Positions 1 to 8,445 of a stretch of DNA of 64,000 nt are shown here, piece after piece (the stretch's first letter is position 1; the number at the start of each line of letters is the position of its first letter). The DNA is from Streptomyces hokutonensis (GTDB lineage: Bacteria > Actinomycetota > Actinomycetes > Streptomycetales > Streptomycetaceae). The DNA lies in assembly GCF_000376565.1 (NCBI RefSeq), contig NZ_BARG01000038.1, positions 186,001-250,000 on the forward strand, given 5' to 3'. The position numbers were made by a program, and so were the translations under genes. Below the pieces are notes generated by a model, which saw nothing but the letters and a program-made list of their open reading frames with translations, had not been told where the DNA came from and searched no databases.

Positions 1-632
1 CGTCCGCCGAACCCTCCGACGGCCAGCCCCAGCACGGTGCTGACCACGAGGGCACGCCAGAAGACTCCGGCGACTCCCTCCTCCGAGGCGTGGGTTCCCG
101 GCAGAGCCGCGAGGAACAGCAGGAAGAAGGGCAGCGCCATCCCGTCGTTGAGACCGCTCTCGACGTTCAGACCGCCGCGTACGAGCGGCGGGACACGTGG
201 GCTGGAGACCGCGGTCCTGCCCAGCGCCGCGTCCGTCGGCGCCAGGATCGTCCCGACCAGCGCCAGCTCCCACAGGGTCAGCCCGGGCAGCAGTGGCCAG
301 GCCAGGAGCCAGCCGGCCCCGATGGTCAACGGCAGTCCGATTCCCAGCAGCCGGCCGGGGAGGAACCCGCCGACCCGCAGATCACGACGCCGTACGGACA
401 TCGCGTCGGTCAGCAGGACCAGTGTCAGGGCCGCTTCGACCAGGGTGAGCAGCGGTCCCGCGTCGTGCTCCAGGTCGAGGAGGTCGAGCCCGAGCGGGCC
501 GATGGCCACCCCGAAACCGGCGAACACCATCGGCCCCGACACGGCGGTCGTGGAAAGCCGCCTGGAGACGAGCGCGTACCCCGCCGTGACGGCGGCCACG
601 GCCGCCCCGGCCCACGCACTGCCACCGCTCAC
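1..632 (-). CDS. Cation:proton antiporter, N-terminal part (cut by window edge)
   Basis: Plasma-membrane exchanger of the CPA superfamily (NhaP/KefB-like), swapping a monovalent cation for protons. Only the first 210 codons are in the window; the frame runs off position 1. The visible part is a series of hydrophobic helices and contains the stretches APTDAA and NVESGLNDG, which in this superfamily lie around the acidic ion-binding residues. The GTG start at 632 overlaps the stop of the upstream gene as GTGA, so translation is probably coupled to the formylglycine-generating enzyme. Family assignment is firm; whether it moves Na+ or K+ cannot be read from this piece. Confidence 0.85.
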   Translation of the reverse strand, partial: MSGGSAWAGAAVAAVTAGYALVSRRLSTTAVSGPMVFAGFGVAIGPLGLDLLDLEHDAGPLLTLVEAALTLVLLTDAMSVRRRDLRVGGFLPGRLLGIGLPLTIGAGWLLAWPLLPGLTLWELALVGTILAPTDAALGRTAVSSPRVPPLVRGGLNVESGLNDGMALPFFLLFLAALPGTHASEEGVAGVFWRALVVSTVLGLAVGGFGG

Positions 633-1600
633 CGGGACCTCACCGTTGTGGCGTCGCGGGCGCAGCGGAATCCCTGGTTGCCGGTGCTGCTGTCGGGGGT
701 GCTGGAGCTGCGGGCGGCGACGCGGTAGCGGCGGCAGTAGGAGGCGTGGCACAGGTAGGACCCGCCCCGGATCACCCGCTGCACGCCGAACGACGGGCCG
801 GGCGGATCGTCCTGCGGGCCGCGCGCGTAGTAGGCCGGTGAGTACCAGTCGGCGCACCACTCCCAGACGTTGCCGCACATGTTGTGCAGGCCGTATCCGT
901 TCGGCGGGTACGTGGTGACGGGTGCCGTTCCGTACCAGCCGTCCGCGCGGGTGTCGCGGTCGGGGAAGATGCCCTGCCACACGTTCATCCGGTGCTCGCC
1001 GCCGGGCTCCAGCTCGTCGCCCCAGGGGAACACCGTCTGTTCGAGACCGCCGCGGGCGGCGTACTCCCACTCCGCTTCGGTCGGCAGCCGCTTTCCCGCC
1101 CACGCGGCGTAGGCGATGGCGTCGTTCCACGAGACGTGGACGACCGGGTGTTCGGCGCGTTCGCCCACATCGGAGCCGGGGCCCTCGGGTCGGCGCCAGT
1201 ACGCCCCGTGCACCTGCCGCCACCAGGGGGCCTCGGCGACCGAGCGGGTGTCCGGGAAGTCGTCGGGCAGCAGCCCGGCGAAGACGAAAGACCAGCCGTA
1301 GCGTTCGGCGTCCGTGATGTGCCCGGTCGCGTCGGTGAATTCCTCGAACTCCGCGTTGGTGACAGCACAGCGGTCGATCCAGAAGGGCACGAGGCGAACC
1401 GGATGAACGGGTCCCTCCCCGTCCTCGGGAACGACCCAGTCGTCCTCCGCGCCCATCAGGAACGGACCGCCCGGCAGGTGCACCATGCCGACCGCCCAGG
1501 CGTCGGCCGGGGCCGAGGACGGCACTGTCGCGGTCACCTGCCGCGACGACTCGCCCCGCGACGGAGCGCAGCACCGTCTGTCTGATGCATTTTCCGACAT
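629..1600 (-). CDS. Formylglycine-generating enzyme (FGE, SUMF1 family)
   Basis: Copper-dependent oxidase that converts the Cys of a CxPxR motif in type I sulfatases to formylglycine. The 323-residue protein is a full-length FGE-sulfatase domain: start of domain at MVHLPGG, the signature CGNVWEW near the middle-to-end, and the active-site segment GGSYLCHASYC, whose two cysteines five residues apart match the catalytic pair of Streptomyces coelicolor FGE. It is followed by CRRYRVAARSS and TPDSSTGN. These cysteines separate true FGE from the EgtB/PvdO relatives. ATG 1600 is chosen because the domain begins shortly after and the longer frame to 1825 is not domain sequence. No sulfatase gene is in the window. 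The gene is translationally coupled to the antiporter downstream. Confidence 0.9.
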   Translation of the reverse strand: MSENASDRRCCAPSRGESSRQVTATVPSSAPADAWAVGMVHLPGGPFLMGAEDDWVVPEDGEGPVHPVRLVPFWIDRCAVTNAEFEEFTDATGHITDAERYGWSFVFAGLLPDDFPDTRSVAEAPWWRQVHGAYWRRPEGPGSDVGERAEHPVVHVSWNDAIAYAAWAGKRLPTEAEWEYAARGGLEQTVFPWGDELEPGGEHRMNVWQGIFPDRDTRADGWYGTAPVTTYPPNGYGLHNMCGNVWEWCADWYSPAYYARGPQDDPPGPSFGVQRVIRGGSYLCHASYCRRYRVAARSSSTPDSSTGNQGFRCARDATTVRSR

Positions 1601-1800
1601 TGAGCACCAATCGGGATCGAATGTGCCGACCTGAGCATGATCCGACCCGGCACCCGCGTGCCCGGCATCGACACGACGAACGGGTGGCGTGCCCCTGCGG
1701 GCACTCCGGATGGCGCACCCCGGATGCCGGGTGCCCCGAGATCGGGAGCAATGGGTACCAACGGCAGCCACAACAGGCCGCGCCCACGCCTGGAGGACGG

Positions 1801-3102
1801 ATGACCAGCCCGAGGGAACCATCACAGGCCGCTGCCCCGGACGATCCGCCGTCGGCCGGCCGGTCGACCACCGGCGGCCGGATCGTACGGAAGGTCGCCT
1901 CGGCGGTTCTGATCGTCCTCACCTGCGTCCTGGTCCCCGTGTCGGTACTGACCGTCTGGGTGCACGACATCGCCCTCGACACGGACCGCTACGTCGCCAC
2001 GGTGAAGCCCCTCGCCTCCGACCCCGCGATCGAGGATGCCGCGCGGAACCGGATCGTCCAGGCCGTCGACGTACGGGTCGACGGCAAGCGTGCCACCGCC
2101 GAACTCGCGGCCTGGCTGCAGTCGCAGGGCCTGCCGCCCACCGCGGCTCGGGCCGTGCGAGGACTGGCCCCGCAACTGGACGCCGCCGTCACCGGCGCCG
2201 CGGACAAGGTGGCGACGCGCTTCGTCCGGAGCGACAGGTTCGAGAAGGTGTGGACCTCGGCGAACCGGGCCGCCCACGCGGCCGTGGTGCACGCGCTGAC
2301 CGGGAAGGGACGCGGCGCGGTAGGCGTCGACGACGGCACCGTGACGCTGGATGTCGGCACCGCCGTCGACCGGGTGAAGCAGGAGCTCGTCGACGCCGGT
2401 CTGACACCGGCCGAGAACATCCCGGACGTCAACAAGCAGATGGTTCTCTTCAAGTCCGATCAGCTCAAGCGCATGCAGAGCGCGGCGCACGCCCTCGACG
2501 TGGTCGGTACCTGGATGCCGGTGCTGACGGTGGTCCTCGGAGCGGCGGGGGTGTTCCTCGCGTACGGACGCCGACGCGCCCTGGCGAAGACCGCCCTGGG
2601 CGCCGCCGGGGCCGCCTTGATCGTCGCGATCGGCCTGGTCGTCGCCCGCCACTACTACCTGGATCATCTGCCCCCGCAGGTGCAGTCGGAGGCGGCCGCG
2701 GCAGCCGTCTTCGACCATCTCCTGCACTTCCTGCGGGTCACGCTGCGCACCGTGATCGTGCTCGGTGTGGTCGTCGCCCTCGGTGCGTATTTCGTGGGGC
2801 CCGGCCGAGGGGCGCGGGCCGTGCGGACCAGCTCCGAGCGGACCGCCGACTCCGTCGCCCGCTGGGCGGACGCCCACGACATCCGGACCGGCCGAGCGGG
2901 GACGTGGACGGCGGACAACCGGCGCCGGCTCACGATCGGCTTCCTGCTGCTACTTGCCCTGCTGTTCGCCCTGTGGAATCACCCCACCGTCCTGACGGTG
3001 CTGCTCCTGGTACTCGTCTTCCTGGCGGTGCTCGCGGTGATCGCCCTGCTGGCGGCGAGCGGTCGCAGGGAGGGGGCGGCAGGGGCTTCAGCCGCTGATT
3101 GA
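1801..3102 (+). CDS. Integral membrane protein, function unknown
   Basis: 433-residue protein of a type common in Streptomyces but without a known function. It has a disordered N-terminus, one membrane helix at about residues 38-60, an extracellular-looking segment of about 170 residues with DTDRYVATV near its start, then helices around 240-260, 265-285, 320-340 and two at the C-terminus (about 380-425). ATG 1801 is preceded by a good GGAGG at 1792-1796. It is divergent from FGE across a 200-bp gap. No enzyme motif is seen; a surface or envelope role is inference only. Confidence 0.7.
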   Translation: MTSPREPSQAAAPDDPPSAGRSTTGGRIVRKVASAVLIVLTCVLVPVSVLTVWVHDIALDTDRYVATVKPLASDPAIEDAARNRIVQAVDVRVDGKRATAELAAWLQSQGLPPTAARAVRGLAPQLDAAVTGAADKVATRFVRSDRFEKVWTSANRAAHAAVVHALTGKGRGAVGVDDGTVTLDVGTAVDRVKQELVDAGLTPAENIPDVNKQMVLFKSDQLKRMQSAAHALDVVGTWMPVLTVVLGAAGVFLAYGRRRALAKTALGAAGAALIVAIGLVVARHYYLDHLPPQVQSEAAAAAVFDHLLHFLRVTLRTVIVLGVVVALGAYFVGPGRGARAVRTSSERTADSVARWADAHDIRTGRAGTWTADNRRRLTIGFLLLLALLFALWNHPTVLTVLLLVLVFLAVLAVIALLAASGRREGAAGASAAD

Positions 3103-3514
3103 CACACTGTCGAATACCGTCGTCAGAGCGAAGGTGTTCGCCGCCCACCTGGGGATGCTGAAGGGTCGCAGTGGCCGGGGTTACGACAGCCTCGGCTTCC
3201 AGGTGCCGGCTGGTCCGCCGGCCACGAAGCTGATCCGTGAGGTGTTCGCCGAGGATCCCGACACCGCCGTTGCCGTGGCCCGCTGTGCGTCGTTCCTCGA
3301 CCCGCTGTACGTCCTGCCCCACACCAACGGCAGCCGCAGCTGAGGCGTGTTCCAGATCTCCGACCGCCGTCTGTCGGAACTCGGCGGCACCCCGCTGCGG
3401 GCGTTCGACCCCGAGTGGAACATCAAGGCCGCCCACCGGCTGTGGAGTGCCGAGCACGACTTCCACGACTGGCCCTCCTGCGAGGCGGCGCTGAAGAACA
3501 CACCGAAGAGCTGA
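3101..3514 (+). pseudogene. Lytic-transglycosylase/lysozyme-like gene remnant with in-frame TGA
   Basis: One frame reads as a soluble protein fragment but is interrupted by TGA at 3341-3343. The residues on both sides (TNGSRS before, GVFQISDRR after) fit the transglycosylase-like pattern GSRSWGVFQIS, so the stop sits exactly where a tryptophan codon (TGG) is expected. The second half continues in the same frame with DPEWNIKAAHRLW and ends at 3512-3514. The 5' end is also missing: no start with a ribosome site precedes it and it begins directly after the stop of the previous gene. A single G-to-A change plus 5' truncation is the simplest reading. Family naming is from motif memory. Confidence 0.6.
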
Positions 3515-3539
3515 GCCGGGGGCGGGACCCGGTCCCGTG

Positions 3540-3749
3540 TCATCGAGCTCCAGCACACCGCGTCGCCGTCTCCGGACCGAACGAGCCGTCCGCCGCGATC
3601 GATGTGTACTTGCTGGGCTTCGTCGCCAGGTTGAGCTCGCACTGCGCCTCGACCGCCGAGTCGGCCGCCCGCACCACCGTAGGCCCGTACAGGGGCAGGA
3701 CCGCTGCCACGGCGAGGGTCAGACCCCGCAGAAGCGTCCTTCGTTCCAT
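3540..3749 (-). CDS. Small secreted protein with truncated peptidoglycan-binding-like repeat
   Basis: 69-residue protein with a clear Sec signal (MERRTLLRGL, hydrophobic core, cleavage after VVRA) and a short mature part containing AQCELN and ADGSFGPET, the usual core of PG_binding_1 domains in Streptomyces. The domain normally continues with an A-V-x-x-F-Q segment, which is absent: the frame ends at once after TATRCAGAR. So it is either a frameshifted remnant or a very short binding peptide. ATG 3749 has GAGGGGG seven bases upstream, so it may still be translated. It converges on the neighbouring transglycosylase remnant, another damaged cell-wall gene. Confidence 0.5.
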   Translation of the reverse strand: MERRTLLRGLTLAVAAVLPLYGPTVVRAADSAVEAQCELNLATKPSKYTSIAADGSFGPETATRCAGAR

Positions 3750-4005
3750 CAGGTGTTCCCCCTCTGATGAGTTGCCGGGAGCCCCGGCAGGCTCATGCTG
3801 GCAGCGGCTGTCGCGTTGGCCGGATCCGTTTGCCCGCACTGGGACGCCAGGACAGTCACGCGTCTGTGACCTGCGGGGACGGATCACTGCTGGGACGAAC
3901 AGGGGATAAGGGCAGGGGGCAGGGCCAAATGCGATGGACGGACGGGAGACCAACCCCCTAGAGTCTGCGTGCACGCCCGGAGACCAACGGAAGGAGGCGA
4001 GTGCC
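3750..4005. other. Intergenic region upstream of leader ORF and GNAT gene
   Basis: This stretch holds the promoter for the small secreted protein on the minus strand and presumably that of the GNAT transcription unit on the plus strand. I found no convincing -35/-10 pair, no long palindrome and no coding frame. A purine-rich GGAAGGAGGCGAG at its right end is the ribosome site of the short ORF that follows. Confidence 0.3.
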
Positions 4006-4062
4006 ATGAGGTTCACAACACCCCCGCGCTCCCTCCCTGTTGGCCCGGTGTGCCAAGACTGA
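4006..4062 (+). CDS. Candidate 18-residue leader peptide
   Basis: ATG 4006 is preceded by a very strong AAGGAGG (3991-3997) at ideal spacing and opens an 18-codon frame ending TGA at 4060-4062, only 44 bp before the GNAT start. The peptide is rich in proline and contains one cysteine near its end (PVCQD-like tail). Strong initiation signals on such short frames upstream of actinobacterial genes often mark translated leaders, but there is no obvious attenuator hairpin here. It could equally be a chance frame or a decayed gene start. Confidence 0.35.
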   Translation: MRFTTPPRSLPVGPVCQD

Positions 4063-4106
4063 CCTGACCGGGAGCGCTTCACGCAGTACGCATCCCGGAG
4101 GAATCC

Positions 4107-4997
4107 ATGACCGATCTGGTCATCCGCGCGCTCGACGAGAACGACGCGCATCTTTTCGACGCACTTCCCGATCCGCTCGGCGCCCGAGCCGCGGACCGGT
4201 TGACGGTCTGGCGGCCCGACTGGCAGCGGGTGGCTCTGCGCGACGGCACGGTCGTCGCGCGCGGCGCCTGGTGGGGCGGCCCGAACGACACCGAACCCCT
4301 CACCGTCAACTGCTTCGACGTGCTTGAGGGCGAGGAGGAGGCAGGGGCCGAACTCCTGCGCAGCGCACCCTGGCGCGTCGGCGCGGAACTGAACCTCTTC
4401 GCCGGCTGGCGCGAGAGCCCCGAGGCGTGCGCCGCCGCCGAGACCCGCTTCACCGCCCTGCGCGCGGCCGGCTACGACCTCCTCGTCGAGCGGTTCATCT
4501 ACCGATGGACCCCGAAGTGCGGTCTGCCCGAACGCCCCGGACGCCTCGACTTCGCCCCCGAACCCGACGACGCCGTGTTCTTCGACGCACTGCGCCGCAT
4601 CCACTCCGTCACCCTCGACGCACATGCCCAACGGGCCATCCGCGAAGGGGGAGTCGAGAAGGCCGCACAGGAGGAGATCGACTTCTTCCGCTGGTGCCCG
4701 TCCCCGCGCGAGTGGTGGCAGGTCGCCCGCACCCCGGAGGGGGACCTCGCGGGCATCCACATCCCGGCCCGCAACCCGTCGGGCCCCTGCGTCGGCTTCA
4801 TCGGCGTCGTACCGGAACAGCGCGGCCACGGCTACGCCCGCGACCTGCTGGCCGAGTGCACCCACTATCTCGCCGAGCGCGGCGCCGAGTTCATCGCCGC
4901 CGCCACGGACCAGGGCAACTTCCCGATGGCCGCGCACTTCGCCCAGGTCGGTTATCCGGTCATCCGCGAGCGCGCCAACTTCGAGTTCGTCGAGTAG
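4107..4997 (+). CDS. GNAT family N-acetyltransferase
   Basis: 296-residue acetyl-CoA-dependent acyltransferase with two GNAT-like halves. The C-terminal half holds the acetyl-CoA loop in GVVPEQRGHGYARDLL (about residues 230-245) and the following NFPMAAHFAQVGY segment; the N-terminal half is degenerate. ATG 4107 has GGAGGA ten bases upstream. Substrate is unknown. It stands alone between the leader ORF and a hypothetical gene. Confidence 0.8.
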   Translation: MTDLVIRALDENDAHLFDALPDPLGARAADRLTVWRPDWQRVALRDGTVVARGAWWGGPNDTEPLTVNCFDVLEGEEEAGAELLRSAPWRVGAELNLFAGWRESPEACAAAETRFTALRAAGYDLLVERFIYRWTPKCGLPERPGRLDFAPEPDDAVFFDALRRIHSVTLDAHAQRAIREGGVEKAAQEEIDFFRWCPSPREWWQVARTPEGDLAGIHIPARNPSGPCVGFIGVVPEQRGHGYARDLLAECTHYLAERGAEFIAAATDQGNFPMAAHFAQVGYPVIRERANFEFVE

Positions 4998-5124
4998 CCG
5001 AACCGGTTCGTAGAGCGGTCGGCCCGGCCCGCCACCAGGTTCCGGGCCGACTGTCAGTGCCGGGTGCCATGCTGGCGGCAGGTCGATCCACGGCACATGG
5101 CTCTACGGCGGGATGGAGGCGGGC

Positions 5125-5481
5125 ATGGGGTTCGTCGGCGAGGTCTGGCAGGTGCACAAGGGTGACGAATCGGTCGGGGAGATCCTGATCGACGACGCCG
5201 ATTTCCCCTGGCTGTCGGGCAAGTTCACCGCGGGTCCGGCTTTCGACGCCGTACGGGAGCTGTTCGCGCGGGAGCTCGCCCTGGCGCAGGCGGACGACGA
5301 GTGGGCGCGGTGGGAGGAGGTCTACGACGAGGTCCGCAGACAGGTGGCACTCACCTCGCCGGACGGGCCCGTGCCCGAGTTCCTGCTGCACATCGAGGGG
5401 GAGCGGGCCTGGTTCCGGTGGAGCGACGAGCCGTTCGACGACGATGAGGACGGCGACGAGGCGGCGCCCGGCGGTGAGTGA
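5125..5481 (+). CDS. Conserved hypothetical protein, acidic C-terminus
   Basis: 118-residue soluble acidic protein starting MGFVGEVWQVHKGDE and ending with an Asp/Glu-rich tail. I do not recognise a characterised family. ATG 5125 is preferred over ATG 5113 because GGAGG at 5115-5119 lies inside the longer version and at correct spacing for 5125. Its TGA ends at 5481, directly against the stop of the convergent oxidoreductase at 5482, leaving no space for a terminator between them. Confidence 0.65.
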   Translation: MGFVGEVWQVHKGDESVGEILIDDADFPWLSGKFTAGPAFDAVRELFARELALAQADDEWARWEEVYDEVRRQVALTSPDGPVPEFLLHIEGERAWFRWSDEPFDDDEDGDEAAPGGE

Positions 5482-6369
5482 TCAGTCGGCCGCGCCGGCC
5501 ACCATCGCTTCGGCCCTCGCCAGGATCTCGGTGACCCGCTGCCCGAAAGCCGCGTCGCACGGGTGCGGCCGGCCCGTGCGGACCGCCTCGGCGAGCGCGT
5601 CCGCGGCCCGGCCCAGGGCGGACACCGCGGTGCCCGAGCTGTCCGGAAGGGTGGTCACCCCGGCCGCGCCCCGGAGTTCGACCGCGACCCCCGCCGCCGC
5701 GGGCGGCGCGGTGAGGCTCAGGGTGAGCGTGCTCGACGCACCGTCCACATGGTCGAGGACCAGCACGGCCGTGTCCCCGGGACCCGGCACCGCCGCCGCC
5801 ACCCGGCGGATGTCACCGAGCACCGGGAGCAGCACGGACAGGGCGTGCGGGCCGACGTCCCACAGCGCGCCCTTCTCCTGCCGCCAGGGCGAGGCGGCGA
5901 ACGGGCTGTCGCTGGTGAACACCGAGCCCAGCCACTCGGCCCGAGCGGTGAACCAGCCCTCGGCGGCGGCCTGTTCGGTGATCCAAGCCTCGGTCTCCGG
6001 CTGGAAGCGGGTGGTGAAGAACACGACCGACGCGACGCCGGCCTCCCGCACCGCGTCGACCACGGCCCGCCCCTGCTCCACTGTCGGGGCGAGGGGCTTG
6101 TCCAGCAGCAGATGACGGCCCGCCCGCGCGGCCCGCACCGCCAACTCGGCCTGCACGGACGGCGGAAGGGCCACGGCGACGGCGTCCACGTCCGCGAGGA
6201 GCGCGTCGACATCGTCGTAGGCCGGCACGCCGTACTGGTCGGCCAGTTCCTTGGCGGCGTCCGGGCGGCGGCCCCATACGCCCGCGAAGTCCCACTCCGC
6301 GTGTCCGGCGAGGGCGGGGGCGTGTGCCATCTGTGCCCAAGGGCCGGTGCCGAGCAGTCCGATGCGCAT
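5482..6369 (-). CDS. Gfo/Idh/MocA family oxidoreductase
   Basis: 295-residue NAD(P)-dependent dehydrogenase related to inositol dehydrogenase and glucose-fructose oxidoreductase. The Rossmann motif GLLGTGPWAQ is at the N-terminus, and the family signature DKPLA follows at about residue 92, where the lysine is the usual catalytic residue. The C-terminal half is the substrate-binding alpha/beta domain (GALWDVGPHALS). Start ATG 6369. A perfect 10+10 palindrome lies just upstream (6389-6411) and may control it. Substrate unknown, probably a sugar or polyol. Confidence 0.85.
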   Translation of the reverse strand: MRIGLLGTGPWAQMAHAPALAGHAEWDFAGVWGRRPDAAKELADQYGVPAYDDVDALLADVDAVAVALPPSVQAELAVRAARAGRHLLLDKPLAPTVEQGRAVVDAVREAGVASVVFFTTRFQPETEAWITEQAAAEGWFTARAEWLGSVFTSDSPFAASPWRQEKGALWDVGPHALSVLLPVLGDIRRVAAAVPGPGDTAVLVLDHVDGASSTLTLSLTAPPAAAGVAVELRGAAGVTTLPDSSGTAVSALGRAADALAEAVRTGRPHPCDAAFGQRVTEILARAEAMVAGAAD

Positions 6370-6388
6370 GGCGGTGCCTCTCCACGGG

Positions 6389-6411
6389 GCGGATGCACGG
6401 TGTGCATCCGC
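6389..6411. promoter_or_regulatory. Perfect palindrome upstream of oxidoreductase
   Basis: Arms GCGGATGCAC and GTGCATCCGC are perfectly complementary around a 3-base centre. It sits 20-42 bp before the oxidoreductase start and 96 bp after the stop of the preceding gene on the same strand. It could be an operator over the promoter or a terminator stem of the preceding gene; the lack of a T-run on either side and the very short loop favour an operator. Confidence 0.5.
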
Positions 6412-6506
6412 GCGGCGAACCTGGTGACCACCGGAATTGATCCGAGCGGCCGGTCGCCGGTGAGCGTGCCATACGAACGGGGCTGGTGCGCAAGCCCTGT
6501 CGGTGT

Positions 6507-7211
6507 CTACTCCCAGCCGACGACCTTGAAATTCCTGTCGACGAAGACGTGGTGCGGCCAGTTGACGCTGATGTTGTGGACCTCGTACTCGCCGTCGCTC
6601 AGTTGTACGACACGGTCGTTGATGCCGCCGGGGACGACGGCCTGGGCGGCCTTGATCGCCTTGTAGGCGGTCGTGCCGTTGACGATCGTGCCTTCGCCCT
6701 CGGTGTAGTCCGGGATGCGGCCGACCGACTTGCCGGGGGAGGGTGTCCCCTGCTGGAAGGCGATCACTCCCGCTGCTTCGGCGGCTGCCGCTCCGCCGTC
6801 GCCACCGCGCTGGACGACGACCCGCGTCGCGGCGACGGTCGCGCTGTCGACCGTGCCGAGGACGAGGACGCTCGCACCCTTCTTGACGGCCTTGGCCGGG
6901 GCTCCGGTGGTCTTTGTGGCGGAGGATTCGGTCACGGTCACCTTCACGCCCGTCGCCGTCGTCATGGTGAAGCCCGACGCGGACGTGGCGTCGACGATGC
7001 CGGTCGCACCGCCGTCGGACGGGTCGGCCCGGGTGCCGCCGCCCTCCGGACCGGTCGGCGTCGGAGTCGGCGAGGCCGTCGCCGCGGGTGCGGGAGACGA
7101 CGAGTCCGCGACGGCGGACGTACTGCCGAGCCCGGCTCCTGCCACCGCGCACGCCAGACCGGCGGCCGTGATCAGCGCGCCTCTCCGGGACAGCAGGTCG
7201 TGGTTGTTCAT
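6507..7211 (-). CDS. Secreted DUF5666-like protein
   Basis: 234-residue exported protein. The N-terminus LSRRGALITAAG resembles a twin-arginine signal and is followed by a Ser/Pro/Thr-rich linker (about 40-65). Residues about 70-125 read as a DUF5666-type beta domain: repeated strands of TATGVKVTV, then KKGASVLVLGTVD and AATRVVVQ. The C-terminal 90 residues do not match a family I know. ATG 7211 has GAAGGG nine bases upstream; the longer frame to 7235 lacks a ribosome site. Role unknown. Confidence 0.7.
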   Translation of the reverse strand: MNNHDLLSRRGALITAAGLACAVAGAGLGSTSAVADSSSPAPAATASPTPTPTGPEGGGTRADPSDGGATGIVDATSASGFTMTTATGVKVTVTESSATKTTGAPAKAVKKGASVLVLGTVDSATVAATRVVVQRGGDGGAAAAEAAGVIAFQQGTPSPGKSVGRIPDYTEGEGTIVNGTTAYKAIKAAQAVVPGGINDRVVQLSDGEYEVHNISVNWPHHVFVDRNFKVVGWE

Positions 7212-7498
7212 GGTGGGGGTCCCTTCGCTGGGCAACTACTCCGAGCCTGGGCGCCGTACCTGGGGAGACGCTCACGCGCGCCTTAAGAAGTCCTGACAAA
7301 CCCGTCGCCCACTGCGGCCGCACACCGATTGAGCAGTCCCGCTGCTGGATGCGTTCGATTTCTTCTATTGGACCTGCGGACCCCGGCCGGAGAGGCTGGA
7401 GGACGCGCCCTGCCCGCCACGACCCGATCGGTCGTCCGGCGGCGCGGGACGGCACGGTTCTGCGCGACAGCCGGAAGACCGGAAGAGGAGCACGAGCA

Positions 7499-8356
7499 AT
7501 GGACACCCGCCGTATCGGTGACGTCGAGGTCAGTGCGATCGGTCTGGGCGGTATGCCCATGTCGATCGAGGGTCGGCCGGACGAGGCACGCTCCCTCGCG
7601 ACCATCCACGCCGCCCTCGACGCGGGCGTGACGCTGATCGACACCGCGGACGCCTACCACCTGCACGCCGACGAGGTCGGACACAACGAGACCCTGATCG
7701 CCAAGGCCCTCGCCTCGCACGACCGGGGCGGGGAAGTCCTGGTCGCCACCAAGGGCGGGCATCTGCGCCCCGGGGACGGCAGTTGGACCCTGAACGGCAG
7801 CCCCGAGTACCTGAAGGAGGCCTGCGAGGCGTCCCTGCGCCGACTGGGCGTGGAGGCCATCGGGCTCTACCAGTTCCACCGCCCCGACCCGAGGGTCCCG
7901 TACGCGGACTCCGTCGGCGCGATCCGGGACCTGCTGGACGCGGGCAAGATCCGCCTCGCCGGGATCTCCAACGCGAACCCGGAGCAGATCCGGCTCGCGA
8001 ACGAGATCCTCGGCGGCCGGCTGGTCTCCGTGCAGAACCAGTTCTCCCCGGCCTTCCGCTCCAGCGAGCCGGAGCTGGAGCTGTGCGACGAACTCGGTAT
8101 CGCGTTCCTGCCCTGGAGCCCCCTCGGCGGCATCAGCCGCGCCGGTGAACTCGGCTCCGCCTACGCGCCGTTCGCCAAGATCGCCGAGAAGCACGGCGTC
8201 AGCCCGCAGCGGGTGTGCCTGGCCTGGATGCTCGCCAAGTCGCCGGTCGTCGTACCGATTCCGGGCTCCAGCCGCCCCGAGACGATCCGCGACTCGGCCG
8301 CCGCACCCGAACTGACGCTCTCCGCCGAGGAGTTCGCGGAGCTGGACGCAGCCTGA
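7499..8356 (+). CDS. Aldo/keto reductase
   Basis: 285-residue NADPH-dependent oxidoreductase with the (alpha/beta)8 fold. The catalytic set is visible: Asp and Tyr in DTADAY (about residues 45-50), Lys in ATKGGH, and His in the QFHRPD strand. The cofactor-binding C-terminus has PVVVPIPGSSRPE. Start ATG 7499 follows GAAGAGGAGCACG. Close to the typical length for the family. Substrate not predictable. Confidence 0.88.
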   Translation: MDTRRIGDVEVSAIGLGGMPMSIEGRPDEARSLATIHAALDAGVTLIDTADAYHLHADEVGHNETLIAKALASHDRGGEVLVATKGGHLRPGDGSWTLNGSPEYLKEACEASLRRLGVEAIGLYQFHRPDPRVPYADSVGAIRDLLDAGKIRLAGISNANPEQIRLANEILGGRLVSVQNQFSPAFRSSEPELELCDELGIAFLPWSPLGGISRAGELGSAYAPFAKIAEKHGVSPQRVCLAWMLAKSPVVVPIPGSSRPETIRDSAAAPELTLSAEEFAELDAA

Positions 8357-8445
8357 GACGGCGGTGACGCCGGAGGTGTAGTTGTGGCGGGCAGGGGAAG
8401 AAAGCGCTTGCCCGCCAACCGGTCACAGGGGGAGGACCACCGCCG

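Noticed and set aside
3540..5096. Long minus-strand open frame of about 518 codons
   Set aside because: It is the shadow of the GNAT gene on the other strand; only its last 69 codons, with their own start and signal peptide, read as a protein.
5482..7644. Long minus-strand frame spanning oxidoreductase and beyond
   Set aside because: The upstream half is a GC-rich shadow of the DUF5666-like and aldo/keto reductase genes; the real protein starts at ATG 6369.
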